Assembly (NCBI GenBank): GCA_002633025.1
Contig: NMRB01000038.1
Location: forward strand, 129,177 to 193,176
Length of the DNA: 64,000 nt
Reading direction: 5' to 3'
From: Notospermus geniculatus
Taxonomy: Eukaryota; Nemertea; Pilidiophora; Heteronemertea; Lineidae
The notes below the pieces were generated by a model. That model did not search any database. It had not been told where the DNA came from and saw only the letters and a list, made by a program, of their open reading frames with translations. Made by a program: the position numbers and the translations under genes. Positions 32,253 through 43,089 of this stretch are shown piece by piece; the stretch's first letter is position 1; each line of letters begins with the position of its first letter.

Positions 32253-35200
32253 ATGCCTGGTGATACTGAAACAGAAGTCCTTACTCGTGTGAAGAAGCTG
32301 CGAACCACACAAGCTACGGCCCTGACCAAGTTGTGTAATAAGGCCCTACAAGCGTTTACAGATGGAAGGTCCAAAGCCACCTTGCGGGATATGGAGGACA
32401 ACATTAGAACAGCCCGTGCCAATCTCGAAGCGACAAATGAGTTGTATATCCTGTCATCCCCTTCTATCCAAGATGTACAGAAAGCCAAGCAGTGGATGCA
32501 AGCCCGTTACGAAACAGCCGAAGTAGTATTACTCGATATCCAAAAGCAACTTAGGAGCTCTGATGTGAAGTCAGTTACTACCGTGTCGGAAGCTTCAGAG
32601 TCCGTCAGTTTAACTAGCGTTCAAGCGTCAATGGACAGAAGGGTATTGGAACTACAAGCCAGAGAAGCTGCTTTGAAGTTAGAACAGACGAAAATGCAAG
32701 CCCAACTCAGAGAACAGGAAGCTGCTGCTAAGATGAATGAAGAACTGCTGCAGATGAGGTTGAAGAATCAAAGCGAGGTCCAAGAAGCCGAGTTACATGA
32801 TCTTAAGTTGAAGACCATTTATGAAACCATCCAGCCACAGGATCCAGTCAACATAGAGGGTGCTGTGAAGGTGGAACAACCGACACCGGAGCCAGTGGTA
32901 CAAGTAGAGGCTGGAGCAATGGTGGATGACACAGTACAACCTGACAGAAGGTCGATAGATCAAGTACCTCCCCCTGGTGATGAGCCTACAGTTCATGCTG
33001 CAGATCTGGTTCAACAGCTGATTACATATGCACTTCCCCCTGATGGTCAACTTGCAGACGAACATTCTCAAGCCAGCTCCACGACACCCGTTGATATCCA
33101 TTCATGGTTGGAGGAGGTAGGAGACCCACGACTTAACCCACATGCAGCACCATGGGAGCCCGTTATGAATGATCGTCCGGTGGATGTACCTGTGGACGGA
33201 TACCCGACAGATGTACCGACAGAACTACCAAGGCCACCTACTGGCAGAGGTGGATTTGTGCAGACAACTCCAATAGATGCATGGATCGATGCTTTAATCC
33301 CAGGTCAAGAAACAGTGCTGTCACCTACCAGCATAGCAGGCACTATGAACGAGCGACTGTTATCATCATTGGTCAAGATGGAAAGTGATCGAAGTCTACC
33401 AGCTGCTACAATTCCAGTTTTTGATGGCTCAGCCCTTATCTGGCCGAAGTTTGTTGAACAGTTCTACACCCATGTGCATTGCAAGCCAGGGATCGACGAT
33501 GCAAGACGGATGGACCTATTGCAGTCACATGTCTCTGGAGATGCCCAACGAATGGTGAATGGTATAGGATACAGCGGCAGATGCTACGCCCATGCCTTGC
33601 AAGAGCTGAAGCGAACCTTTGGTCACTGGAACTTAGTAGCCAGGGCTTACCTAGACCAGATTGCCGTTGGTGGAGTCATTCCTTCGCGTAACCCAACAGC
33701 ATTTCGGCAGCTTTACATTGATGTCAGAGATTGTATAATAACGTTACAGCAACTGAGCTATACATCGGATCTACTTGGCACAGATTTACTTCTCAGAGTG
33801 GCGAAACGTCTCCCAGCTGACAAGGTGCGTTACTGGAATCGTCATGTCACACGCCTATCCAAGACAAAGGAACCGTCATTGTTTGATTTCCAAGATTGGC
33901 TAAAGGAAACCGTGGAGATAGATTTTAATCCATATTCTGTCAAGCTTGATAGTGGAAAGAAGGACAAAGGACCCAATAAACGTACATATACCTGTAATGC
34001 CGCTTCTACAAAGCCACAGGGGAAAACAGTGGTCAAGAAGGACAAAACTGGAGCGTCCGGGAAAGCTCTTCCAAAGTCAAGTCAACCTGCATCCAGCCAG
34101 AGTCGTCCCGTTGGTGGTACTAATTCCAGAGTCAGTGAACCGTATCCGTCTCAGTCTCATGAGTTATCATCATCTAAGTCTACAACAGGACAGTCTCATA
34201 AAAGAACAGCACCACAGATTATCTGCCCTTTGTACAAGAACTCTCATTACTTATACCGTTGTTTCAAGTTTGTCAACAAGATGCCAGAGGAACGACGGAA
34301 GATTGTTGGTGAACTAGGTTTGTGTCTAAATTGTCTCCGCCCACACAAGATAGAGCAGTGTACATCCAGCCTCAGATGTAAAGAAGAGGGTTGTGGAGAA
34401 GCTCATCACACCTTGACACATGTGGATCCGACCAAGACAGTGAAGAATGCCTCTTGTAACATAGCCTCAGAGAACTCATCACCATCTAGAACTTATTTTC
34501 AACTCGTCAAAGTCTATGCTTGTGGCAACAATAGACGTTGGTTACCCACAGTGGCTCTGCTCGATTCTGCCAGCGAGATTTCTGTGATACACCGATCTTT
34601 GGCACAGGACCTTGGTCTACGAGGTAAACAACGCCGACTCACCATCACTACCATGAATGCAGAAACTACCACCACATCCCAGGTCGTTTCATTCAAGCTA
34701 AGGTCAGCCGATGACATGGATGGGAGAATTTTACAAGTCAAGGATGCCTGGTCAGTTGGTGATGAAACATTCCAGTGTCCGTCACAGGAGATTCCCCCTG
34801 AATGGGATCATGTCAAGGGACTTGGTTTAACACGCATAGAGGCATCTGAGGTCAAGATTTTACTCGGTGTCAATGTACCGGAGGCTCACATCCAGTTAGA
34901 TGTCAGATCTGGCAAGCCAACTCAACCAGTAGCCGTCAGAACACAACTAGGATGGTCACTCATGGGAGTTATGACATTTGATGAGGTTCAGGACCAGACA
35001 GCAAAGATCAATTTACTTTTGGCTGATGATCAACAGTTACATCAACAGATTCAACGTTTTTGGAGCACTGAAGCTTTTGGGGTCACCTGTAACAGTGATG
35101 TCTCATTATCAGCAGAAGACAAGCAAGCATTGGAGATCTTAAACAAGTCAACACGATTGGTTGATGGTCATTTCGAGGTCGGCATGTTGTGGCGAGATTA

Positions 35201-37367
35201 TACCAAGCCAGAATCATTTCCTGACGACAAGGACATAGCTGCACGTCGATACTACATACTGGAGAAACGTCTGAGGAAGAACGCCGATGTCAAGCATTTG
35301 TACTCTGAGACGCTGAATGGTTACGTCAGCAAGGGATTTGCCAGAAAGCTTTCCGCACTAGAGGCCGAGCAGATATCCCCTCGGACATGGTACATTCCTC
35401 ATCATGGTGTGACGAGTCCATCTAAACCAGGCAAGATCCGTGTCGTGTTTGACGCAGCAGCTTCGTGCAGTGGTACCTCTCTGAATGACAAGCTTATGAC
35501 AGGACCAGATCTTCTCAATAGTCTATTTGGGGTACTGCAACGACTCCGTCTCTACAAGGTTGCCATCTGCGCTGATATTGAGGGAATGTTTCACCAAGTT
35601 AAAGTACCAGAATGCGATTCAGATGCTCTGCGATTCCTTTGGAAAGAAAACATCGATAATCCTGGGCCACCAGACACCTACAAGATGGTGGTGCACAATT
35701 TCGGAGCAGCTGACTCTCCTACTTGTGCTAATTACGCACTCCAAAGAACCGCTACTGATCATCAAGAGCAGCACAGCCCCGAGGCAGTGGACACAGTAGT
35801 CAACAGCTTTTATGTCGATGACCTGGCTAAGTCAATTGATACTCCATCTGATGCCGTCCAACTTGCCAAGGAGATTGTAGCCCTACTTCAGAAGGGAGGT
35901 TTCCGACTCCACAAGTGGATTTCCAACAGTATTGAATTCCTTGAACAGATAGAGGAATCTGAAAGGACGATGAAGAATCTTGATCTCTCATCTACTGAGT
36001 CCATCATACAGCGTACTCTTGGCCTGAAATGGGACGTCAACGAAGATCTGTTCGTTTTCCAGTGTCAACCTAAGAACAACCAGATTACCAAAAGGGGCGT
36101 GGTGAGCACAGTCAGTTCCATCTTTGATCCCTGCGGCTATGTAGCACCGTTTGTCTTCCGAGCCAAATTGCTGATCCAAGATATCTGGAGACGTGGATTA
36201 GGATGGGATGAGCCTCTTAGTGATGATCTGGAGCAGAAGTGGACAAGTTGGTTGCAAGAACTTTCATATCTTTCCTCATTCCGGATACCCAGACACCATA
36301 TCAACTTCACTCCCAGGGTTGACAGTGTGCAGCTTCACGTCTTCGCTGATGCCTCGGAGTCAGGATTTGGAGCTGTAGCTTACCTGCGCTTTCATACTGA
36401 TACCAGACAAGTGGAATGTTCGCTGCTTGCCTCTAAAACTCGAGTCGCTCCTCTCAAGCCAGCATTATCAATCCCAAGGTTAGAATTACAAGGAGCTGTA
36501 GCAGCAACCAGACTTGGGAGGTCTTTGGAAAAGGAACTACATCTGCCTCATGTTCAGTCAAGTTACTGGTCTGATTCTACTACGGTGCTTCGTTACATAA
36601 AGAACGAGAGTAGACGTTTCAAGGCGTTCGTCGCGAACAGAATTGCTGAAATCTTAGAGACTACCAGCCCTGAGCAATGGCGTTACATTCCTACGCAACT
36701 GAATCCAGCGGATCCCTGTTCCCGAGGTTTAGAAGCTGCTAAACTCTGCAATAGTCAACAATGGCAGTCAGGACCGCAATTTCTTCATGGCGATGAAGAC
36801 AAATGGCCATCTCTGGAGGACAGCAGTAAAATTGGTGAAGTGTCAGCTGATGGCCCAGAAGTCAGAAAGGTGAATGCTACAACAGCTGATGCATGTGCGG
36901 ATCTCCCAGACTCTCAACAGAAAGGCAAGAACATCATTGATTCTACATCTTTGTTAGATCCATCGCATTTCTCATCATTGCAGACCCTAGTCAGGAGAAC
37001 AGCTTGGCTCAATCGTGCGATTCTCAACTTTGCATCGGTCATACCACGACTACACTTGAAGGCCGTCAGAACTGGTAGCTTGTCGCCATCTGACTACCAA
37101 CACGCTGAAACTGCATGGGTGCGGCGATCACAGCAAGATGCCTTCCCCGATGATCTGGCTAATCTGCGACAGCAAGAATCTATAAGTTATAGAAGTTCAC
37201 TTTTGCCACTAGACCCATTTTATGATGTCAGCTGCGATGCTTTGAGAGTGGGAGGACGCCTACGGAAAGCTAATATCCCACAGGAGGCTAAACATCAACT
37301 TATTTTACCAGCCAATCATCCAGTGACCAAGCTGCTTTTCAGAGATTTTTCTACATTGTGGACGTGA
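32253..37367 (+). CDS. Gag-Pol polyprotein of the BEL/Pao element, intact through RNase H
   Basis: A 1704-residue frame. Residues 1-100 are a helical, charged Gag N-terminus, with a Glu/Gln-rich coiled-coil stretch at about 125-185. The DUF1759 region starts near 387 (IPVFDGS...WPKF). Cys/His zinc knuckles lie near 658-740 (LCLNCLRPHK...C...C). The protease active site DSAS is at 771-774 (most relatives have DSG or DTG). Reverse transcriptase follows from about 1050, with VVFDAAAS at 1064-1071 and catalytic YVDD at 1187-1190. The RNase H catalytic FADAS is near 1364-1368, then WSDS. The first integrase zinc-finger approach is reached before the frame ends at a premature stop (37365-37367). 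It is a genomic retrotransposon polyprotein with no host role. Confidence 0.94.
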   Translation: MPGDTETEVLTRVKKLRTTQATALTKLCNKALQAFTDGRSKATLRDMEDNIRTARANLEATNELYILSSPSIQDVQKAKQWMQARYETAEVVLLDIQKQLRSSDVKSVTTVSEASESVSLTSVQASMDRRVLELQAREAALKLEQTKMQAQLREQEAAAKMNEELLQMRLKNQSEVQEAELHDLKLKTIYETIQPQDPVNIEGAVKVEQPTPEPVVQVEAGAMVDDTVQPDRRSIDQVPPPGDEPTVHAADLVQQLITYALPPDGQLADEHSQASSTTPVDIHSWLEEVGDPRLNPHAAPWEPVMNDRPVDVPVDGYPTDVPTELPRPPTGRGGFVQTTPIDAWIDALIPGQETVLSPTSIAGTMNERLLSSLVKMESDRSLPAATIPVFDGSALIWPKFVEQFYTHVHCKPGIDDARRMDLLQSHVSGDAQRMVNGIGYSGRCYAHALQELKRTFGHWNLVARAYLDQIAVGGVIPSRNPTAFRQLYIDVRDCIITLQQLSYTSDLLGTDLLLRVAKRLPADKVRYWNRHVTRLSKTKEPSLFDFQDWLKETVEIDFNPYSVKLDSGKKDKGPNKRTYTCNAASTKPQGKTVVKKDKTGASGKALPKSSQPASSQSRPVGGTNSRVSEPYPSQSHELSSSKSTTGQSHKRTAPQIICPLYKNSHYLYRCFKFVNKMPEERRKIVGELGLCLNCLRPHKIEQCTSSLRCKEEGCGEAHHTLTHVDPTKTVKNASCNIASENSSPSRTYFQLVKVYACGNNRRWLPTVALLDSASEISVIHRSLAQDLGLRGKQRRLTITTMNAETTTTSQVVSFKLRSADDMDGRILQVKDAWSVGDETFQCPSQEIPPEWDHVKGLGLTRIEASEVKILLGVNVPEAHIQLDVRSGKPTQPVAVRTQLGWSLMGVMTFDEVQDQTAKINLLLADDQQLHQQIQRFWSTEAFGVTCNSDVSLSAEDKQALEILNKSTRLVDGHFEVGMLWRDYTKPESFPDDKDIAARRYYILEKRLRKNADVKHLYSETLNGYVSKGFARKLSALEAEQISPRTWYIPHHGVTSPSKPGKIRVVFDAAASCSGTSLNDKLMTGPDLLNSLFGVLQRLRLYKVAICADIEGMFHQVKVPECDSDALRFLWKENIDNPGPPDTYKMVVHNFGAADSPTCANYALQRTATDHQEQHSPEAVDTVVNSFYVDDLAKSIDTPSDAVQLAKEIVALLQKGGFRLHKWISNSIEFLEQIEESERTMKNLDLSSTESIIQRTLGLKWDVNEDLFVFQCQPKNNQITKRGVVSTVSSIFDPCGYVAPFVFRAKLLIQDIWRRGLGWDEPLSDDLEQKWTSWLQELSYLSSFRIPRHHINFTPRVDSVQLHVFADASESGFGAVAYLRFHTDTRQVECSLLASKTRVAPLKPALSIPRLELQGAVAATRLGRSLEKELHLPHVQSSYWSDSTTVLRYIKNESRRFKAFVANRIAEILETTSPEQWRYIPTQLNPADPCSRGLEAAKLCNSQQWQSGPQFLHGDEDKWPSLEDSSKIGEVSADGPEVRKVNATTADACADLPDSQQKGKNIIDSTSLLDPSHFSSLQTLVRRTAWLNRAILNFASVIPRLHLKAVRTGSLSPSDYQHAETAWVRRSQQDAFPDDLANLRQQESISYRSSLLPLDPFYDVSCDALRVGGRLRKANIPQEAKHQLILPANHPVTKLLFRDFSTLWT

Positions 37368-38425
37368 ACATCTGATTAGTGTCATGAGACGAAGATATTG
37401 GCCTATAAAAGCAAGAACTCATGCCAGAAAGACTATCCATGATTGCCTCATCTGTCATCGTCATCGCGTGAAGCCAGTTGTACCCAAGATGGCCGATCTG
37501 CCTGAATTTCGTCACTTCTGGAGCGTTCTACCACACCGGCGTCGACTATTTTGGGCCAATGAGCGTTAAAGTAAGAAGATCTACGGTGAAAAGATGGGGA
37601 TGCTTCTTCACCTGTCTGGGAACAAGAGCTGTCCACATTGACCTTGCTGATTCGCTGGAAACTGATGACTTTTTGTTATGCCTACGTAGATTCATCGGCA
37701 GACGAGGGTACCCCAAATCGATGCATAGTGACAATGGAACCAACTTCCGAGGGGCGTACAACGAACTGAAGTCCTGCCTTGATCGTCTAAAGCAGTCTCA
37801 AATTGAAGAGTTCCTGCTTCCCCATGGTGTGGAATGGCATTTCAATCCTCCTGTCAGTCCACACATGGGTGGAGCTTGGGAACGTCTGGTGAAGTCCGTG
37901 AAGACCGCCCTGCAGAGGGTTCTACCGAAGATGAACGTCTCAGAGTCCGTATTGCGAACGTCATTGGTTGAAATCGAAGCAGTTATCAACAGCAGACCGC
38001 TCACCTACAACAGCAGTGATCCGTCAGACTTCACAGCCTTGACGCCTGACCACTTTCTTATTGGTAGGGCTGTCAACTCCATCGCACCTGATGTTGTTGC
38101 CGAACGTGAGATCAACAGCACAAAACGTTGGCGTCAAGTCCAAGTGGTTGCGGAGCATGTCTGTCGCCGATGGTTGAATGAATATCTACCCACGCTGACC
38201 GTCAGGAACAAGTGGCAGAAAGAAGAACGAAACGTCGCGACTGGTGACTTGGTGCTGATCGTCGAGGACAACCTTCCCCGTGGTCATTGGGAACTCGCCC
38301 GTGTTATCGAGACTAACGCCGGAGATGACGGGAGGATACGATCGGTGCGTGTCAGAACGCCTAAATCAACATACGTTCGCCCTGTGTCAAGGATCTGCGT
38401 CTTGGAGGAGGACCGTCCAGATTAA
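37351..38425 (+). pseudogene. Integrase part of the BEL polyprotein, separated by two frameshifts
   Basis: Relative to the Gag-Pol frame, the reading shifts near 37345-37355 and again near 37510. The intermediate frame (to 37569) carries the His/Cys zinc-binding region ending CLICHRHR. The third frame (from about 37510, open to the stop at 38423-38425) carries the catalytic core: the HTGVDYFGP Asp, the HSDNGTNF Asp and the Glu of HMGGAWERLVK. A DUF5641-type C-terminal domain follows (RWRQVQ...W..EYLPTL...GDLVL...P.G.W.LARV). All three catalytic acidic residues are present, but no single frame encodes the full enzyme. Real frameshifts and sequencing indels are both possible. Confidence 0.9.
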
Positions 38426-39726
38426 CTGCGTACTGTGCTAATTCGTGATTTGAAGCTCTGTTCTCAGTTCTTAGGGCAGCGCATTTCTGAGAGAGTTGCA
38501 TTTTACCTTTAATAGTCTTGAACTGTTTTTTAATCTGTGTCTTTTTCCTAGTTCAATTTCATTACTTACTTATATTCTGCTCTCTCAGTGGTCCGCTGTT
38601 CTTGTCTTCTGAGATAGGAGTTTCATACTTTCCGTAATGCATAGGGTGAAGTGCTGGTAACCTCTCCCCTATTGCATAATGTATCATACTTATTCTCTTG
38701 GACTACATTGGACAACATAATTCTCATCGGATTCATTTCAACCGGATCATTTAACTACTGGATATCGTGTTCCATGGAGTGTGGTCTTGGTCTCCAAATA
38801 CGTGATTGAGGTGACAGTCTAAATTGCTGTCCGTGTTTAATTATCCCCCTTGGTTGGGTCTAAGTGTTTTCCCCTCAATCCTATTTGCTGCCCGCGACTA
38901 CGGTCTATTGGTCATGTCAACAGTGTCAACTGCGGATTATTCAAAGGATGTGATAATTTATGAGTGAATTAGTGAGTGAAGCTGGGATACCTTTTTCTGT
39001 CCTGTTGTGCAGTTCCCCCTATGATGAACATGGTTAAGTTTAATGCGCATTACATTACATCATCTTCTATCAGATTGGTAGTATTTTATATTGTCGACAA
39101 AATTCCATCAGTACTGCCTACTAATTTCCATGTTCATCTTGGGTCACTGTGCTCAGGATGGTGAGGGGTTATCCTTGCTTCTTATTGATCAATGCCAGTG
39201 CTGTAAAGTGCAACTGAAAGTCAATCCGCTACTGTTCATGGATGACCTATTCTATTGGACTTTCATTATCTTACTTGGACTTTCATCACCCTACTTGGAC
39301 TTTCATCATTCTGCTTGGACTTTCGTCATTCCGAGGATATGAGCTTTGCTTGGTTTGTGTTTTGCCTGTTTGAGCCAACTTTCCATTCGGTAATGGTTTT
39401 CTAACTGGGCTGCAATTTCTACTTTTCTACGGCCTTCCCGTCTTTTCTGAAGTTGTAAACACTTACTGGGTTCATGTAGGGTACTGAACTGAAACTTGGC
39501 TCAAGCATTCGTTGCTAATTCTGTGATCTTTCAGATGAGTCAATATCGTTATCCACCTAGATATGTTGATCTGGTTACTGTGCTATGGTGAAATTCTGAT
39601 AAAGTTTCCTAAGAGATTGAAATTTTGCTGCCTTAACCCTTTGCAGCTTTAAAAGTTAACTAAGAGATCATTGATCTGATTAGGTTTATTTACATTCCTT
39701 TGTTATGTAGTTAACTTGACTCCGTC
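38426..39726 (+). other. Long untranslated 3' region of the BEL element
   Basis: 1.3 kb with only short chance frames. There is no signal peptide or transmembrane pattern that would suggest an envelope. A tandem GGACTTTCATCA-type word occurs about five times at 39258-39335. Confidence 0.75.
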
Positions 39727-39740
39727 AGGGGGGTGGGCGA
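39727..39740 (+). other. Polypurine tract of the BEL element
   Basis: AGGGGGGTGGGCGA directly abuts the 3' LTR, the expected position of the plus-strand primer for retrotransposon reverse transcription. It contains one T and one C but is otherwise purine. Confidence 0.75.
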
Positions 39741-40233
39741 TGTTGGTGACTCGAAGGGTTAATCTTATCTATAGTTCTGCCATCTGGCCTCAGTCAATCT
39801 AGTTAGTGCTGCCACCTGAGTTTTTCTTTTGTTACTACAGTCATGTGCTTACATACTTCAGTTGCATTCCGGGTGGCTACCTGTTCAGACGTATTCTGTT
39901 TGCTCTTACAAAATCCCAATTTTCCCTCCTTTCTAAACCGTAAATTACAACCAGACTTTTTCCGACATGTCTTAGTCTACTATGGAGAGAGTCTAACTGT
40001 CAATGTTGAAGGTTGAACAGGTAATTTTTCATGCCCTTTGAGTTGCCAGCATGGTCCACTCGAGTCAGGCCGCTTAGCTAATGGCCGAACTTAGGCCTAC
40101 TATGTTGTTTCAGCGCTACTTTGTCTATGCGCTTCATGCGTCACGCCCGTTGGGCGTCCTGTAAAGTCAATTCAATACAGAATTTAAGCGGCTATTCGCT
40201 TTGCTTGTTTTTTCTGATGTGCTGTCACGCACA
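39741..40233 (+). repeat. 3' LTR of the BEL element
   Basis: 493 bp, equal in length to the 5' LTR and differing at five positions. It is followed by ATGCC, the copy of the target duplication, and then by the right arm of the foldback host. Confidence 0.95.
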
Positions 40234-40727
40234 ATGCCAATATAAATGTATAGCGCCACCTTTGGGTCCTTCTTAAGTCAATACTGCACTAATTGTGACA
40301 CTTAAGAACTACTGATTCTTGATCAGTGATGACCAGAGTACAATTTACAAAGGTTTCATAGATGTACTCAAAATGTGCGTTAAACGTCACAGCAAAAACG
40401 CCACCTTTAGGTCGTCTTAAACGAGTTTTTCACAAATTGTGACACTGATTCTTGATCAGTGATGTCCAAAGTACAATTTACCAAGGTTTCATAGATGTAC
40501 TCAAAATGTGCGTTAAACGTCACAGCAAAAGTGCCACCTTTAGGTCGTTCTTAAATGAGTTTGTCACAAATTGTGACACTTAAGAACTACTGATTCTTGA
40601 TCAGTGATGTCCAAAGTACAATTTACAAAGGTTTCATAGATGTACTCAAAATGTGCGTTAAACGTCACAGTAAAAGTGCCACCTTTAGGTCGTTCTTAAA
40701 TGAGTTTTGCACCAAAGTCGTCACTTA

Positions 40728-40972
40728 AGGCCCGTTTACACTATCATACATTTGTTCAAAACATCATCATACATTTGTATGATGATGTATGATGATGTTC
40801 AAGCTTGTTGTGGATTTCCGTCTACACAATGCAGCTAAAATTTTGAACAATGCTTGATGATGTTCAAGTTTGTCGGGAAAACGGTCTGGATCATCATACA
40901 TTTGTCCATGAACATCATTATACAAATGTATGATGATGTTTTGAACAAATGTATGATAGTCTAAACGGGCCT
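40728..40972. mobile_element. 245-bp MITE (AGGCCCGTTTACAC termini) with TTA duplication
   Basis: The ends AGGCCCGTTTACACTATC and GATAGTCTAAACGGGCCT pair, with further CATACATTTGTTC palindromic repeats inside. TTA lies at 40725-40727 and 40973-40975. It sits exactly in the left TTAA of the next element, so it inserted after it. Confidence 0.88.
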
Positions 40973-40976
40973 TTAA

Positions 40977-41909
40977 AGCTGACGTGAATGAACAAAAACT
41001 GGAGATTCCAGCTTTGAAAAAGACCACCACAACATGGTGGTGGTCAAGAGAAATACAAACGACCATAAGGCACTTTCAAAGCACCTCCAGAACCTGATAG
41101 ACTACCAGCATATTTGGTGGCGCCACTGTATTCTCCATGAGTCTGTCAATGGAGTAACATCGAAAGATGGCGTCCCAATGACGTCAGCAGGTCGAAGGCG
41201 TTATGTTCTTTCGGAACCAGAGAGGAAAGTTGATCACTATTCTATAGTGTTCACTTCTTGTTGACATTTATGGTGTTATCCAAGCACCAGTTGAAAACAT
41301 TTATGCATTCAAAAACAATACAACACTCATTTGACGTACATCAACGTCAACAGATATCATTACATATACGTTGAGGACAATTCTTACTTTATTTCTTTGG
41401 CCATAATTACCGTAATCAATTAAATATTCTTTCTAGAAATACACACACATCGCGCAAGTCATGTATGTGTTACTGCTCAGACCAAATACATTGCATTTCT
41501 GTGAAAATATATTCAAATAACGAAACTATTGCAAAAGAAATCAAATAAGATTTATATGCAACATGTTTGCAATGATACCAAATGGAGTTTCTGAAACTCA
41601 GACGAGTGGTGTATTATTTGTTGATGCCGAAGTTTTTGCCATTGTACCATATATTTCAACTGGGCGCAACCACTAAAGAACCCTGACCAACCACATACTC
41701 AGGTTCCTACGGATCGTACTAAGTCTATCAGGCTATGTCACTTGGACACTATCTCTTGATGTGTCTCGATTGAAAGCCTGAGATTGAATACAGTGGCGCC
41801 ACCAAATAGGCCAGTAGTCTATCATGTTCTGGAGAGACTTTGAAGGGCGTTCGCACTTCTGTAGACCACCATACTGCGGTGCTGTGGTTTTTGTTCATTC
41901 ACGTCAGCT
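40977..41909. mobile_element. AGCTGA-type TTAA element, 933 bp
   Basis: The ends AGCTGACGTGAATGAACAAA and its complement are flanked by TTAA (40973-40976, 41910-41913). The foldback's left arm shows the empty site (CACTTAAGAACT). Its right third is homologous to 24150-24386. Short frames inside are not gene-like. It inserted into the right arm of the giant foldback. Confidence 0.88.
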
Positions 41910-42298
41910 TTAAGAACTGATGATTGTCGATCAGTGATGTGTAAGGAATATTCCTACCAAGTTTTGTTGATGTACTCAAAATGTGCTTTAAATGACAAAG
42001 CAGCGCCACCTTTAAGTCGTTCTTAAGTGGACTTTGCACCAGATGCTGCACTTAAGAATGCCACATCTGTAATCAGAGGGTAAATCTGAAACATTTGGCA
42101 CGAAAATGGTTGATGTACTCCAAAATGTGATTTAAACTGATTTTGGGGGGTAATTCTAGGAGTGCCCCCTACCAAACGCACCAAATTGATAACTTAAGAA
42201 TTGCCATTTGGGTGTCTGCAATGAACACTTAATGCATCCCAGCACTCAAACATTTTGTACTCAAGATGTGCATTAAACTTTTGTTAGCTCCAGCACTA

Positions 42299-42760
42299 AT
42301 AATCCGCTGGGGTCATTATTTGAAGTTCCGGAGAGCATCGTAATTAGTAATCGTAATTAGTAAACTTATGCGACAACAGAAGAAAAGGTGGCGATGCGCG
42401 GAATGATCTCTGTTTGATCAGTAGACTGGTTCACGTGCTGTCAAAGCTTAGGACAGGTAGCGCCAGGCCATTCGGCCTCTGATTGGTCGAAGGTGATTTC
42501 CGCTTTGGAAAAGTCGTGGCGTCATGGCCGTCAGTCAGTGACAGTCTCGTCCGTGGATTTCGGCTGTATGCTGCAGTTTAACACACATCCAGCCCAGATC
42601 ATTGCATATAAGCCTAACTTTGAAATAAACCTAGTAATAGATAGAGGGTTGTCCCCTGAACACTTTGGTGGGGGATAACCTTTTACAGCAGAGAGTTCTT
42701 CTTTTTTCACTTTTGCCCCCCAGCTACTAGGCCTAACTCCAGAAAAGAAGGCTTAAGGTA
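42299..42760. other. Intergenic, no feature recognised
   Basis: No inverted repeat, tandem array or exon could be supported. A frame at 42493-42678 has no recognisable content. Confidence 0.4.
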
Positions 42761-43089
42761 AGCTGTATTTACACGAGCCGATTTTGTCGTATGATTCTGT
42801 CAGCCAGCAGAGATGTACGACAAAAATGTGCCGTGTGTACTAGACTTCCGAGACAATTTTGTTATCGGTGCGACATCGCGTGCAGAAGTCGGGTGATTCT
42901 ATTTTCACCCGACATCGGCTGCTTCTCCCTCCATTGTCTACCTAATGAACACGAGGTCCTAAGGGACGCATGAATAAATCCGAGGAATAAAACATCCCGT
43001 GTAGACAGATTAGCCGATCCTGACAAATCGGTACGACAAATTTGATACGACTCAGTCGTACGACAAAATCGGCTCATGTAAATACAGCT
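42761..43089. mobile_element. 329-bp foldback MITE (AGCTGTATTTACACGAGCCG termini)
   Basis: The ends AGCTGTATTTACACGAGCCG and CGGCTCATGTAAATACAGCT pair almost perfectly and continue with ATTTTGTCGTA against TACGACAAAAT. Flanks are GTA and TTA, compatible with a decayed 3-bp duplication. Confidence 0.82.

Larger units (their letters stand above)
31406..40233 (+). mobile_element. BEL/Pao LTR retrotransposon
   Basis: An 8828-bp element bounded by two 493-bp direct repeats that start TG and end CA. It is flanked by the 5-bp duplication ATGCC (31401-31405 and 40234-40238), the duplication length expected for BEL/Pao. The internal order is Gag with a DUF1759 domain, CCHC-type zinc knuckles, aspartic protease, reverse transcriptase (YVDD), RNase H, then integrase: the BEL/Pao order in a single Gag-Pol frame. 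No envelope-like frame follows. The two LTRs differ at five of 493 positions by my alignment, so the insertion is recent, but the integrase part is broken by two frameshifts. Confidence 0.96.
30181..42298. mobile_element. Giant foldback element, host of a BEL retrotransposon
   Basis: The ends are TAGTGCTGGAGCTAACAAAAG and its complement, with ATA on both outer sides. The left arm (30181-30925) and right arm (40241-42298, minus two insertions) are inverted copies. Unique outer parts are followed by 3-4 tandem units of about 120 bp, each with GAGTACATCTATGAAACC, GATC-AATCAGTAGTTCTTAAG and GAACGACCTAAAGGTGGC or similar. The central loop (30927-31405 plus the first bases after 40233) is itself an inverted-repeat element with TTGGCA...TTTATCTTGTCCAG ends. 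Without the later insertions it is about 2.1 kb. Confidence 0.82.

Noticed and set aside
38426-39726. Envelope-like gene in the BEL element
   Set aside because: The frames are under 90 residues with no signal peptide, glycosylation cluster or membrane anchor.
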